A DNA stretch of 64,000 bases from Gemmobacter aquaticus (GTDB lineage: Bacteria > Pseudomonadota > Alphaproteobacteria > Rhodobacterales > Rhodobacteraceae), in the NCBI RefSeq assembly GCF_007859075.1, contig NZ_VOAK01000020.1, positions 186,001 to 250,000 on the forward strand, written 5' to 3'. The position numbers were made by a program, and so were the translations under genes. Positions 53,665 through 62,012 of the stretch are shown piece after piece (the first letter of the stretch is position 1; every line of letters begins with the position of its first letter). A model generated the notes under the pieces. The model worked only from the letters and a program-made list of their open reading frames with translations. It was not told the origin of the DNA and did not search any database.

Positions 53665-55521
53665 CTACTGGGCGGCCTTTGATGCTGCCCCTTCGTCGGG
53701 GTCATCCAGCATGGCGGTGCGCAGGTCATCGTCCAACTGGCGCGCGCGTGCCACATAGGCATCATTCAGGTGGACAGGCTTGCCGGGCTCCCAAAGTTCG
53801 GCAAGCTCACGCATGGCGGCGCGGTCCACGCGGAAGTAGGTCTGGCTCAGCTTGGCGGCTTCGTAATCCGTAAGCCCCATGTTCTCCAGCACATAGCGCC
53901 CTGCGCGAACCGAGCTGTCGAAGGTTTCGCGCACGATGTCATCGGCCCCGGCGCGGTACAGCTCGAACACATGCACGCGGTCATAGGCACGGGCAACGAT
54001 GTGAATATCAGGGCGCACCTTGCGAGCGAATTGAACGATCTTGGTGATGTTGTCTGGTGAGTCTACCGCTACGACCAGCACTTGCGCCTCCATCAACCCT
54101 GCGCCCAGCAAAAGGTCGTGGCGTGAGGGATCGCCAAAGAAGCTGCGGATGCCAAAGCGCGCCATGCGGGCAATTGCGGTGGGGTCAGAATCCAGCACGA
54201 CGGTCTGCATCCCCGCCGATCGCACCATGCGGTTCACCACCTGACCGAAACGCCCGATGCCTGCGATGATGACGGCGCCACGCTCGTCGATCTCGTCCGG
54301 TGGCGCCTCGGTCTGGCGTTTCGCCTGCCAGCGGGCAAGACGCTCTTGCGCCACGAACAGCAGTGGCGTCAGCAGCATGGACATGCTGATGACCAGCAGC
54401 GCGCGCTGTGCCTGATCCTGCGGCAGGATCGCCTGTGTCACCGAGAAGCTGACAATCAGGAAGCCGAACTCGCCCCCCTGGGCCAGTGAAAAGGCAAAAA
54501 GCGACCGGTCACGCCCCCGCAAGCCAAAGACAGTGGCCAACCCCACAAGGATTGCAGCCTTGGCCATCATCAAGGTGATCGTCAGGGCAAAGAGACGAAG
54601 CGGTTGCTCGGCGAATTCCAGCAGGTTGATGCTGGCGCCAACCGTCATGAAAAAGAGGCCCATGAGGATGCCCTTGAAGGGCTTCAATTCGACCTCGATC
54701 TGATGGCGGAATTCCGAGTTTGCCAGAACCACCCCGCCAATAAAGGTGCCAAGTGCGGGCGACAGGCCCACGAGCATCATCAGGAAAGCGATGCCGATTA
54801 CGATCAGAAGCGAGATGAATGTGCTCATCTCGGGCAGGCGGGCGGCGTGGACAAAGCGGAACACCGGGCCGGACAGAAAGTGCCCGGCAAGGATGATCGC
54901 CGCCACGATTCCCAGGGTAATCCCGGTCACTGCCCAGCCGGGCAGGGATTCAACCAGCGTGAGCAACGGCTCGGCCGCACCGACATCGGTATGGGCATCC
55001 GCGACCTTGCGCGTCGCCAGCAGCGGGATCAGCGCCAGCATCGGAACGACGGCGATATCTTGCGCCAGAAGAACCGCAAAGCTCGACCGTCCGCCGGGAG
55101 TGCGCAGCAGGTTCTTTTCCGACAGGGTTTGCAGGACGATGGCCGTAGACGACAGCGCCAGTGCGCCTCCGAGTGTGACGGCAACCCGCCAATCTTCGCC
55201 GATCAGCAGCAGGATCGCGGCGATTGCCGAGGCTGTCAGCAGGACCTGCAGCCCGCCAAGCCCCAACAGCCGGCTCCGCATTTCCCACAATGTGCGCGGG
55301 TTCAGCTCAAGCCCGATCAGGAACAGCATGACCACCACGCCGAATTCGGCAAAGTGGCGCAGGTCGTCTGTTTCGGCGCCCGTCAGGCCCAGGGCGGGGC
55401 CGAGCAGAAGGCCCGCCATCAGATAGCCCAGCACCGACCCAAGCCCCGCCCGTACCGTCAGCGGAACGATGACGATGGCCGCGCCCAGATACCATGTGGC
55501 CTGAAGGAGAAGGCTTTCCAT
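53665..55521 (-). CDS. Kef-type monovalent cation:proton antiporter with TrkA-N domain
   Basis: A 618-residue CPA2 transporter. Residues 1-390 form about 12-13 helices, including VLGYLMAGLLLGPALGL, the ion-site helix GGALALSSTAIVLQTL and GTFIGGVVLANSEFRHQIE. Residues about 410-540 are a Rossmann RCK/TrkA-N domain (AVIIAGIGRFGQVVNRMV and VVLDSDPTAIARM). The C-terminal tail is polar. It resembles KefB/KefC potassium efflux systems gated by nucleotide or glutathione. No KefF/KefG-like ancillary gene is adjacent. Start 55521 has AAGGAGAAGG upstream. Confidence 0.92.
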   Translation of the reverse strand: MESLLLQATWYLGAAIVIVPLTVRAGLGSVLGYLMAGLLLGPALGLTGAETDDLRHFAEFGVVVMLFLIGLELNPRTLWEMRSRLLGLGGLQVLLTASAIAAILLLIGEDWRVAVTLGGALALSSTAIVLQTLSEKNLLRTPGGRSSFAVLLAQDIAVVPMLALIPLLATRKVADAHTDVGAAEPLLTLVESLPGWAVTGITLGIVAAIILAGHFLSGPVFRFVHAARLPEMSTFISLLIVIGIAFLMMLVGLSPALGTFIGGVVLANSEFRHQIEVELKPFKGILMGLFFMTVGASINLLEFAEQPLRLFALTITLMMAKAAILVGLATVFGLRGRDRSLFAFSLAQGGEFGFLIVSFSVTQAILPQDQAQRALLVISMSMLLTPLLFVAQERLARWQAKRQTEAPPDEIDERGAVIIAGIGRFGQVVNRMVRSAGMQTVVLDSDPTAIARMARFGIRSFFGDPSRHDLLLGAGLMEAQVLVVAVDSPDNITKIVQFARKVRPDIHIVARAYDRVHVFELYRAGADDIVRETFDSSVRAGRYVLENMGLTDYEAAKLSQTYFRVDRAAMRELAELWEPGKPVHLNDAYVARARQLDDDLRTAMLDDPDEGAASKAAQ

Positions 55522-55614
55522 GCAACGACAATTCCAGACTGCGGCAGCCGGCGCAACCGGGCGCTGGTCACACTGCAATTCGGTCTGAAACGTTTCGTGT
55601 AAGTCGCCGGGGCT

Positions 55615-58599
55615 TTAGCCCTTGGGCATGGAAAGGGCGACCATACGGCCACCTTTCTGATAGCGGACCTCGCTATCGGTGATCGCGGCCACCTTGCCGC
55701 CATCGAGCGAGTCGCCCACGCGAACTTTCTTGTAGCTGCCCGATCCGGTCCGGATCAGCGCATAGCGGCGCGATGGCGTGCCATAGACGCCGATCAGATT
55801 GGTGCGGCCCAGATTGATCGCATTGGCAAAGGTCGCGTTCTTGGCAACTGAAGACGAATTCGATGACCGAAGTGAAACTGTGCCCTGATCAGGTTCATCG
55901 TCGGCACCGGGTTCAGCGGTCGTCGGTTGGGCAACGGCCTTTTTCGGCTCGGGCGCCGGCTGCGCTGCGGCAACTTGCGTGGGCTTGGTTGCCGTAACCA
56001 AAGCAGCAGCCAGCGCGGTTTGAACCCGGCGATCAAAGTTGCGCGGCTTGTCGGGCGGCATGCGCGAGATGCCGAGACCGCCCGGCACCGGACCAGTCGC
56101 CTGAAGCGCTGCCTGCGCGGGCGGGGTCGGAGTGGCAGTTGCCAGGGCCTCGGCAGCGGCGGTTGCCGACAGGGATGCAGCCTCGGCGACCTTGCGCGCC
56201 TCTTCGTCGAGCCGCATCTGTTCGGCCATCTTCACGATGCTGGCAGGCCGTGATCTAGGGACGAGGCTGACGACGCGTGTGCCCTCAGTTTCGGCAGGCA
56301 CGGCAGCATCTTCGGCGGCGGGCGCGAGTCCTTCGGGCCGCGGGCGCGGGCGCAGACCTTGCGTCGCCGGATCGGTGTAGGGCTCGACGCGCACGGCGCC
56401 TTCGGCGGCTGCAGCACCGGCTGCGTCTGGCGTCGGGGCCGGGGTCACAGGTGCCGCACGCGCGGCAATGCTTTCCGGGCGGGGCGGGGGCACAAGGGCA
56501 GGGCGTCCTGCAACAAGACGAACACCCTCGGGCGTGACAATCCCATCGGGCGTGGGCTTGATCAGCCCGTCAGCATCGAATTCGTACAGTGTGCCAAAGG
56601 GGGGCGGCGGCATCGGTGCACCAGGCAGCGCATCGGCGGCGACCTCGGTCGTCTCAAGCGACAACGCGTCGGTCGGCTGCGGCGGGGCATCCTGGGTCGA
56701 GACGATGATCTCGTCCTGCGCCTCGGGCGTGGCCAAGGGCGTGCTGGCGGCCGTATCGGCAGCTTCGGGCTGCACGGTGTTGTCCGCAACGTCCAGGGCA
56801 GGGGCGGCCTCTGGCGCGGGCAGCTGGCCATCGGCAAGCGCTTCATCCTCCGCCGGGGGGATATCTTCCGCCGAGGCGACTGGTTCGCTGGAATCGAGCG
56901 TGGCATCGGCCACTGCGGTGGTGTCGGTCGTGCCGCGTCGCGAGAGCGCGATTGACGACCATGCGGCAACCCCTGCGAGCGCCAGCAGCAAGAGACCCAT
57001 CAGGATCAGGCCCAGATAGCGCGGGCGGCCACGGCCAGCGGGGCGGGCATGGCGGAACGAGTCCGGCTCGGGCGGCGGCGCGACGAGGGTCTGGGCCACT
57101 TCCTGCACGTCAACGCGTGTCGATGTCTTGCTGCTGCGCGACGAGCGACCTGCGCGGGCACCGGGGCCGGTGATGCCGGGGGCCGTGACAGGTCCGGCGG
57201 ATTTGGCCGTGCGGGGCGGGCGGGCAACCGGGGCCTCTGGCGCCGGGGCGCCTTCGAGCTTGGCGCGACTTGCAGCAAGCGCCTGACGGAATGCGGGGGC
57301 GACCGGCGGCGGCACCTCGTCGTCGCTCGCGGCGCCCGGGTCATAGCTTCGCGCCAGCGCGGCCGAGGCAGCAAGGGCGGGAGGCGTCAGCGGCGCGGCG
57401 GGCAGGCGCCGTGCGGGGCCGGACCGTTCTGCCGGTCGTTCATCGGCAGTCCGCCGACTGGCGAATGCAGGGCCGGGGGGCGGGGGCGGCACATCCTCGG
57501 CAATCGTCGGAGAGATGACGGAGACCGGCTGCGTTTCCGCGACCAGTGGCCGAGGCGTGAGTTCCACCTCCTCATCCGGGATCGGATCGAGTGGCAGAAG
57601 GGTCGCCCCTTCCCAAGGTTCTTCCCAAGGCTCGATCTCGGGCTGCGGCACGGGCGCGGGCACAAACTCGGGCTCTGCGGGGATCTCGGGTTCGGGCAGA
57701 TCGGGTTCAATCTCGGGCAGCGGTTCGGCGGGCGGTTCAACCAGCGGCAGCGGGATCTCTGGCACGACCGGTTCAGGCGCCTCAGGCTCGGGCGCCTCAG
57801 GCTCGGGCGTTTCAGGTTCAGGCAATTCGGCGACCGCCGCGTCTGCGGCAACCGGCGCAGCCTCTTCCAGAACAGGGGCCGCCACTGCCTCCACCCGTTC
57901 TGCCAGGATATCGTCAAGCGTGGCCGGCTCATCTGCCAGTGCGGTCTCTGGATCGGGTGCAGGGGCTTCGGCAACCGTCAGCACCTCGGGCAAGGGTTCG
58001 GGTGCTGCTTCGACCGGCGGGGCCACGTGGCGCGGTTCGCGATGCTGCGGATCACGGCTGACGATATTGATCGCCTCGGCATCCCGTTCGACGATCTCGC
58101 CTTCCTGCAGCAGGTTAGCGGCATGATCAGTGGGGCCGAACCACGGCTCTCCGTCAAATCGGGCGGGGTCGGGAAGCGCCACGAAGGACGCGGGGTTCAG
58201 CCGATATTCCAGCGCAAAAGCCTCGGCCTCGCGCAGCGTCTCACGGGCGACCACGGCGACCTGGACCATGGGACCATCCCCGGACCAGTCGAACACCAGA
58301 TCGTCGATCTCATAGGGGGTTCGGCCTTCCAGCGCCGCGCGGATCTGCATATCGCGATGGCTGTCGGTCGGGCCGGGCGCGCTGAGCTGAAGATAGAGGA
58401 TCTGATCCTCAGGTATGACCAGCTTTGTGGCCACCCCATGCGGCGCCAGACCAAGCGCCGAACGGCGCAGATAGCCAAGGGCGTCCGCCAGATCAGGCGC
58501 GTCAATCGGGGTTGAACCGATCTCTAGCCAGCCACGGGCCGTCCGATGCAGCAGGCTGATGCTGTCATTCAGGAATTGGAGCGCGAAATTCGGTTTCAT
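55615..58599 (-). CDS. Large membrane protein with GspL/PilM-like N-terminus and GspC/PilP-like C-terminus
   Basis: A 994-residue protein of unknown function. Residues 1-165 look like the actin-like cytoplasmic part of GspL/PilM: FLNDSISLLHRTARGWLEIG, KLVIPEDQILYLQLSAPGP, LEGRTPYEIDDLVFDW, and ARETLREAEAFALEYRLNP. Residues about 200-350 are Pro/Glu repeats. One transmembrane helix (LGLILMGLLLLALAGVAAW) lies near 525-547. A long low-complexity Ala/Pro region follows. The last 65 residues (NLIGVYGTPSRRYALIRTG, VRVGDSLDGGKVAAITDSEV) match the GspC homology region or PilP. That suggests one chain spanning cytoplasm, membrane and periplasm. No pilus or type II secretion genes are nearby. Automatic labels such as IF-2-like would come from composition only. 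Confidence 0.62.
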   Translation of the reverse strand: MKPNFALQFLNDSISLLHRTARGWLEIGSTPIDAPDLADALGYLRRSALGLAPHGVATKLVIPEDQILYLQLSAPGPTDSHRDMQIRAALEGRTPYEIDDLVFDWSGDGPMVQVAVVARETLREAEAFALEYRLNPASFVALPDPARFDGEPWFGPTDHAANLLQEGEIVERDAEAINIVSRDPQHREPRHVAPPVEAAPEPLPEVLTVAEAPAPDPETALADEPATLDDILAERVEAVAAPVLEEAAPVAADAAVAELPEPETPEPEAPEPEAPEPVVPEIPLPLVEPPAEPLPEIEPDLPEPEIPAEPEFVPAPVPQPEIEPWEEPWEGATLLPLDPIPDEEVELTPRPLVAETQPVSVISPTIAEDVPPPPPGPAFASRRTADERPAERSGPARRLPAAPLTPPALAASAALARSYDPGAASDDEVPPPVAPAFRQALAASRAKLEGAPAPEAPVARPPRTAKSAGPVTAPGITGPGARAGRSSRSSKTSTRVDVQEVAQTLVAPPPEPDSFRHARPAGRGRPRYLGLILMGLLLLALAGVAAWSSIALSRRGTTDTTAVADATLDSSEPVASAEDIPPAEDEALADGQLPAPEAAPALDVADNTVQPEAADTAASTPLATPEAQDEIIVSTQDAPPQPTDALSLETTEVAADALPGAPMPPPPFGTLYEFDADGLIKPTPDGIVTPEGVRLVAGRPALVPPPRPESIAARAAPVTPAPTPDAAGAAAAEGAVRVEPYTDPATQGLRPRPRPEGLAPAAEDAAVPAETEGTRVVSLVPRSRPASIVKMAEQMRLDEEARKVAEAASLSATAAAEALATATPTPPAQAALQATGPVPGGLGISRMPPDKPRNFDRRVQTALAAALVTATKPTQVAAAQPAPEPKKAVAQPTTAEPGADDEPDQGTVSLRSSNSSSVAKNATFANAINLGRTNLIGVYGTPSRRYALIRTGSGSYKKVRVGDSLDGGKVAAITDSEVRYQKGGRMVALSMPKG
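57770..57828 (-). repeat. In-frame 15-bp tandem repeat encoding Pro-Glu-rich pentapeptides
   Basis: Nearly four copies of a 15-base unit (plus-strand form GGYTCRGGCGCCTCA) lie inside the 994-residue protein gene and encode PEPEA-type units on the minus strand. Slippage would change length without breaking frame. Confidence 0.85.
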
Positions 58600-58775
58600 T
58601 GCACAGGTCTAGCACGTCTGAAGGTGGGGCGGGGAGTCTATCGGCCCCTGTGCCCGTCGCAGTATAGCAGCTTTCCGCCGAAAGAAAGAAAAACACCCGT
58701 GATGCCGCCAAGGAACCGCTTCCATGACACGTCATAAGGGTAGAAGTTCGCAGCAGTTCACGAAAGGAAGTTCAA

Positions 58776-59519
58776 ATGCAGGCACTTGGAAAATCGACAG
58801 TGGCAGGAATGCTGAAGGGCGCGGCGGTGGCCTTGGCGCTGTCGATGCCGCTGTCGGCTGCGGTCGCGCAAGAGGGGGCCGTCATGGCAGAGGCGATGGT
58901 GATCACTGTCACCGGTGAGGGCCGCGTAGATCAGGCCCCCGACATGGCAACCGTCAGCCTTGGCGTGACCACCGAGGGCGCAACTGCCGCCGAGGCGCTT
59001 GGTGCCAATTCGGCCGAGATCGCCAAGGTGCTGGAGCGTCTCGGCTCTGCCGGGATCGAGCAACGCGATGTGCAGACCACGGGCCTGTCGGTCAACCCGA
59101 ACTGGCAGCACAACAGCTCGGGCGAGGCGCCGAAGATCTCGGGCTTTATCGCCAACAACGGGGTCACCGTGCGGGTGCGTGCCCTGGATGGCCTTGGGTC
59201 CGTGCTCGATGCCGCTGTCCAGGATGGCGCCAACCAATTGAACGGGGTGGAATTCGGCCTGCAAGAACCGCGCCCGGCGCAGGATGAGGCCCGTCGTCGT
59301 GCGGTTGCCGATGCCCGCGCCCGCGCCGAGCTTCTGGCCGAGGCCGCAGGCGTCAAACTGGGCGCGATCCGCTCGATCAGTGAAACGATGGGCGCTCCGA
59401 TGCCGATGCCTGCCTTCCGCATGGCGGCCGAGGCCGTAGCCGGGGCCCCCGTGCCGGTTGCAGCGGGTGAAGTCGCGACCACCGCGAATGTGACGATCGT
59501 CTGGGAAATCGCGCAGTAA
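58776..59519 (+). CDS. Exported SIMPL-domain (DUF541) protein
   Basis: A 247-residue periplasmic or outer-membrane-associated protein. The signal peptide (LKGAAVALALSMPLSAAVA, cleaved before QEGAVM) precedes the SIMPL domain: VITVTGEGRVDQAPDMATVSLGV, QTTGLSVNPNW, GFIANNGVTVRVRAL and EARRRAVADARARAELLAEAAGV (in parts: AVADARARAELLAE). E. coli YggE is the model and is linked to oxidative-stress tolerance; the mechanism is unknown. GAAAGGAAG precedes ATG 58776, and a terminator follows. Divergent from the 994-residue gene. Confidence 0.88.
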   Translation: MQALGKSTVAGMLKGAAVALALSMPLSAAVAQEGAVMAEAMVITVTGEGRVDQAPDMATVSLGVTTEGATAAEALGANSAEIAKVLERLGSAGIEQRDVQTTGLSVNPNWQHNSSGEAPKISGFIANNGVTVRVRALDGLGSVLDAAVQDGANQLNGVEFGLQEPRPAQDEARRRAVADARARAELLAEAAGVKLGAIRSISETMGAPMPMPAFRMAAEAVAGAPVPVAAGEVATTANVTIVWEIAQ

Positions 59520-59528
59520 GCGCGAACA

Positions 59529-59557
59529 GGGGGCGCGATCCGCGCCCCCCATTTTTT
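59529..59557 (+). terminator. Intrinsic terminator of the SIMPL gene
   Basis: GGGGGCGCG (59529-59537) pairs perfectly with CGCGCCCCC (59541-59549), loop ATC, followed by CATTTTTT. It lies only 9 bp from the SIMPL stop and 5 bp from the end of convergent metY. Confidence 0.92.
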
Positions 59558-59561
59558 GCAT

Positions 59562-60851
59562 TCAGGCGGTGGCCTTGCCCAACGCCTGATCCAGATCGGC
59601 GATGATGTCCGCGACGTCCTCGATCCCGATCGACAGGCGCACCACATTCGGCGCCGCCCCCGCGCGGATCTGCGCCGCCTCGTCAAGCTGGCGATGGGTG
59701 GTCGAAGCCGGGTGGATGATCAGCGACCGCGTGTCGCCAAGGTTGGCCACATGGCTGAACAGCTTCACATTATCGACCAGCTTGACGCAGGCGTCATAGC
59801 CGCCCTTTACCGCAAAGGTGAACAGCGCCCCCGCTCCCTTGGGCGTGATCTGCTTGACGCGCCCATGCCAAGGCGAGGACTTGAGCCCTGCGAAGCTCAC
59901 GAACTCGACCCGTGGATCGGCCTCAAGCCATTCGGCAACCTTCTGGGCGTTTTCGACATGGCGCTGCATCCGCAGGCCCAACGTCTCGATCCCCATCAAG
60001 GTGTAATGCGCGCCCTGCGGGTTCATGGTCATGCCCAGATCGCGAAGACCGACGGCGATCGAGTGGAAGGTGAAGGCCATCCCGCCCAGTGCCGCATGGA
60101 AGTTCAAACCGTGGTAGGCCGGCTCGGGGGCGGCGAGCGAGGGGAACTTGCCGCTGGCCGACCAATCAAATTTGCCTGAATCCACCACGACGCCACCCGT
60201 GACGGTGCCGTTGCCCGTCAGATATTTGGTGGCGGAATGCACCACCAGCGTCGCGCCATGTTCGATCGGCTTGCACAGCCAAGGCGTCGCGGTCGTGTTG
60301 TCCACGATCAGGGGCAGGCCTGCGGCGTCCGCAACCTTGGCGACAGCATCCAGATCGGTGATGACCCCACCCGGATTGGCGATGGTCTCGCAGAACAGCG
60401 CGCGGGTGTTTTCGTCGATGGCCGCCTTGATCGCCGTCGGGTCGTCGAAGTCGACGAAGGTGGCCGACCAACCGAACTTGCGGATCGTGTTGGAGAATTG
60501 CTGGATCGTGCCGCCATAAAGCCGGGTCGAGGCCACGACATTGCAGCCCGGCTGCATCAGCGGGAACAGCGCCATGATCTGCGCGGCGTGTCCGGACGAG
60601 CAGCAGATGGCACCCGCGCCGCCTTCGAGCGCCGCGACGCGGTTGGCAAGCGCCGCGACCGTGGGGTTGGTCAGGCGCGAATAGATGTAACCCACCTCTT
60701 GCAGGTTGAAGAGCCGCGCCGCGTGGTCGGCATCCTTGAAGACATAGGCGGTGGTCTGGTAGATCGGCACCTGCCGCGCGCCCGTGGCCGGGTCGGGTGC
60801 AGTGCCTGCGTGAATGGCAAGCGTATCAAAGCCCAAGGGTTTGTCGGTCAT
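59562..60851 (-). CDS. metY: O-acetylhomoserine sulfhydrylase (MetY-like)
   Basis: A 429-residue gamma-family PLP enzyme for homocysteine synthesis from O-acetylhomoserine and sulfide. The PLP Lys is residue 209 in VHSATKYLTGNG. PIYQTTAYVFKDADHAARLF, YSRLTNPTVAALANRVAALE and SSGHAAQIMAL mark the OAH-sulfhydrylase branch, whose length of about 430 is longer than the 380-400 of MetB/MetZ. GGGAGGACAGG precedes ATG 60851. The 84-bp upstream gap shows no SAM riboswitch that I can recognise. Confidence 0.92.
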   Translation of the reverse strand: MTDKPLGFDTLAIHAGTAPDPATGARQVPIYQTTAYVFKDADHAARLFNLQEVGYIYSRLTNPTVAALANRVAALEGGAGAICCSSGHAAQIMALFPLMQPGCNVVASTRLYGGTIQQFSNTIRKFGWSATFVDFDDPTAIKAAIDENTRALFCETIANPGGVITDLDAVAKVADAAGLPLIVDNTTATPWLCKPIEHGATLVVHSATKYLTGNGTVTGGVVVDSGKFDWSASGKFPSLAAPEPAYHGLNFHAALGGMAFTFHSIAVGLRDLGMTMNPQGAHYTLMGIETLGLRMQRHVENAQKVAEWLEADPRVEFVSFAGLKSSPWHGRVKQITPKGAGALFTFAVKGGYDACVKLVDNVKLFSHVANLGDTRSLIIHPASTTHRQLDEAAQIRAGAAPNVVRLSIGIEDVADIIADLDQALGKATA

Positions 60852-60935
60852 CCTGTCCTCCCGTAACATGGGCGCAGCTTAGGCTGGCTGTGGCGTCGGG
60901 TGAAGCCCCCGATTTCCCCTGCGACCTTTGCGCCC

Positions 60936-61940
60936 CTATCGATACCAGAATCCGTTTTTCTTCAGTGTTTTCCGGAAGAAACGGTCCTGTCTGGGCAGGT
61001 CGGATCGATCAAAGAGCGCGCGCGCCTTTTGCCCCTGCGGCTGATAGATCAGGCGCCGCGCGGGCTCCCATGCCTTGAGGACCTGCTTGATCTCGCGCGG
61101 GGCACAGCTTGCTTCCAGTGCGGCGACCGCCTGATCGCTTTCGCGGGCATAGATCATCGACAGGTAGTGATAGTGGCACGTCACGTCGCCATCGAGCCCG
61201 TCCAGTTCGGGGCCAGGGCGCCCACCACCAAACGAGCGGATGACAAGGGGCAACGCGATCTGGTCAAGCCACGGGTAAAGCTGCTGGCACTCCAGCTCCC
61301 ACGGTGGGTCATCGCGGATGGTGCGGGCGTAATCCAGAAAGCGCATGCCAAACGCATGTGCGCTTTCATGGTAGAACCAGCCCGCATTCAGATAGAGATA
61401 CCGCCTGAAGTACTCATCAGGCTGCGAAAGATCGAGCGAGCTTTCGAAATCCAGCCCGAAGCGATCATAAAGCGACTTCCACGTCGCGCTATAACCCGGA
61501 CCGTAAAGCTCGATGATCGGCCATGTCGCCTCGCGCCGCATCGAGGCCGAGGGGCGGGCGAAATCAAAGGGCACCGCGCCGATATCGCCCGTGATCAACG
61601 TATCGGTATCCAGAAACAGGAATGGCGCATCGGGCAGCGCGGTCAGCGCCTCGATCTTGTTGCCGTGGGGGTAGCTTTCCCCGAAGACCCGGTTTTCAAA
61701 GGGCAGGATCTCGGCGCCAAGATCGGCCAGAAGTCCGCGCACCGCAGGGTCGCTGATCCGCGGGTCCGACGACCATCGCGGACCGGGCTGGGGTTCGGCC
61801 AGATAAAGCTTGCCTGCAAAGTTCGGCGCGCTGTGGCGCAGGGACGCCGCGAGGATCACGGCCTCGTATTCCAGACGTCCCGCCTGCACGACGGCCATGA
61901 TGTTGAAGGGTCGTCCTGCGGTGGTCATCTTGTCGTGCAT
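60936..61940 (-). CDS. GT-A-like glycosyltransferase-fold protein, function unknown
   Basis: A 334-residue soluble protein. It starts FNIMAVVQAGRLEYEAVILAASLR and contains APFLFLDTDTLITGDIGAVPF, a DxD-like metal and nucleotide-sugar motif (DTDT) in the setting expected for GT-A enzymes. Further on are LNAGWFYHESAHAFG, DQIALPLVIRSFGGG, CHYHYLSMIYA, and a basic C-terminus (FFRKTLKKNGFWYR). The family is seen in marine alphaproteobacteria and usually left as hypothetical. No polysaccharide genes are adjacent, so acceptor and donor are unknown. Confidence 0.6.
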   Translation of the reverse strand: MHDKMTTAGRPFNIMAVVQAGRLEYEAVILAASLRHSAPNFAGKLYLAEPQPGPRWSSDPRISDPAVRGLLADLGAEILPFENRVFGESYPHGNKIEALTALPDAPFLFLDTDTLITGDIGAVPFDFARPSASMRREATWPIIELYGPGYSATWKSLYDRFGLDFESSLDLSQPDEYFRRYLYLNAGWFYHESAHAFGMRFLDYARTIRDDPPWELECQQLYPWLDQIALPLVIRSFGGGRPGPELDGLDGDVTCHYHYLSMIYARESDQAVAALEASCAPREIKQVLKAWEPARRLIYQPQGQKARALFDRSDLPRQDRFFRKTLKKNGFWYR

Positions 61941-62012
61941 TTCCGTTCCTGCGGAGCGGACTATAGGTGGCGCATCGGGAATGGCAATTGGCCGCGCGCG
62001 GAAATGCGGGGC

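Noticed and set aside
55615-58599. Translation initiation factor IF-2
   Set aside because: Only the Pro/Ala/Glu-rich composition resembles IF-2; there is no GTPase domain.
60852-60935. Possible SAM riboswitch before metY
   Set aside because: No SAM-II or SAM-type conserved core could be matched in the 84-bp gap.
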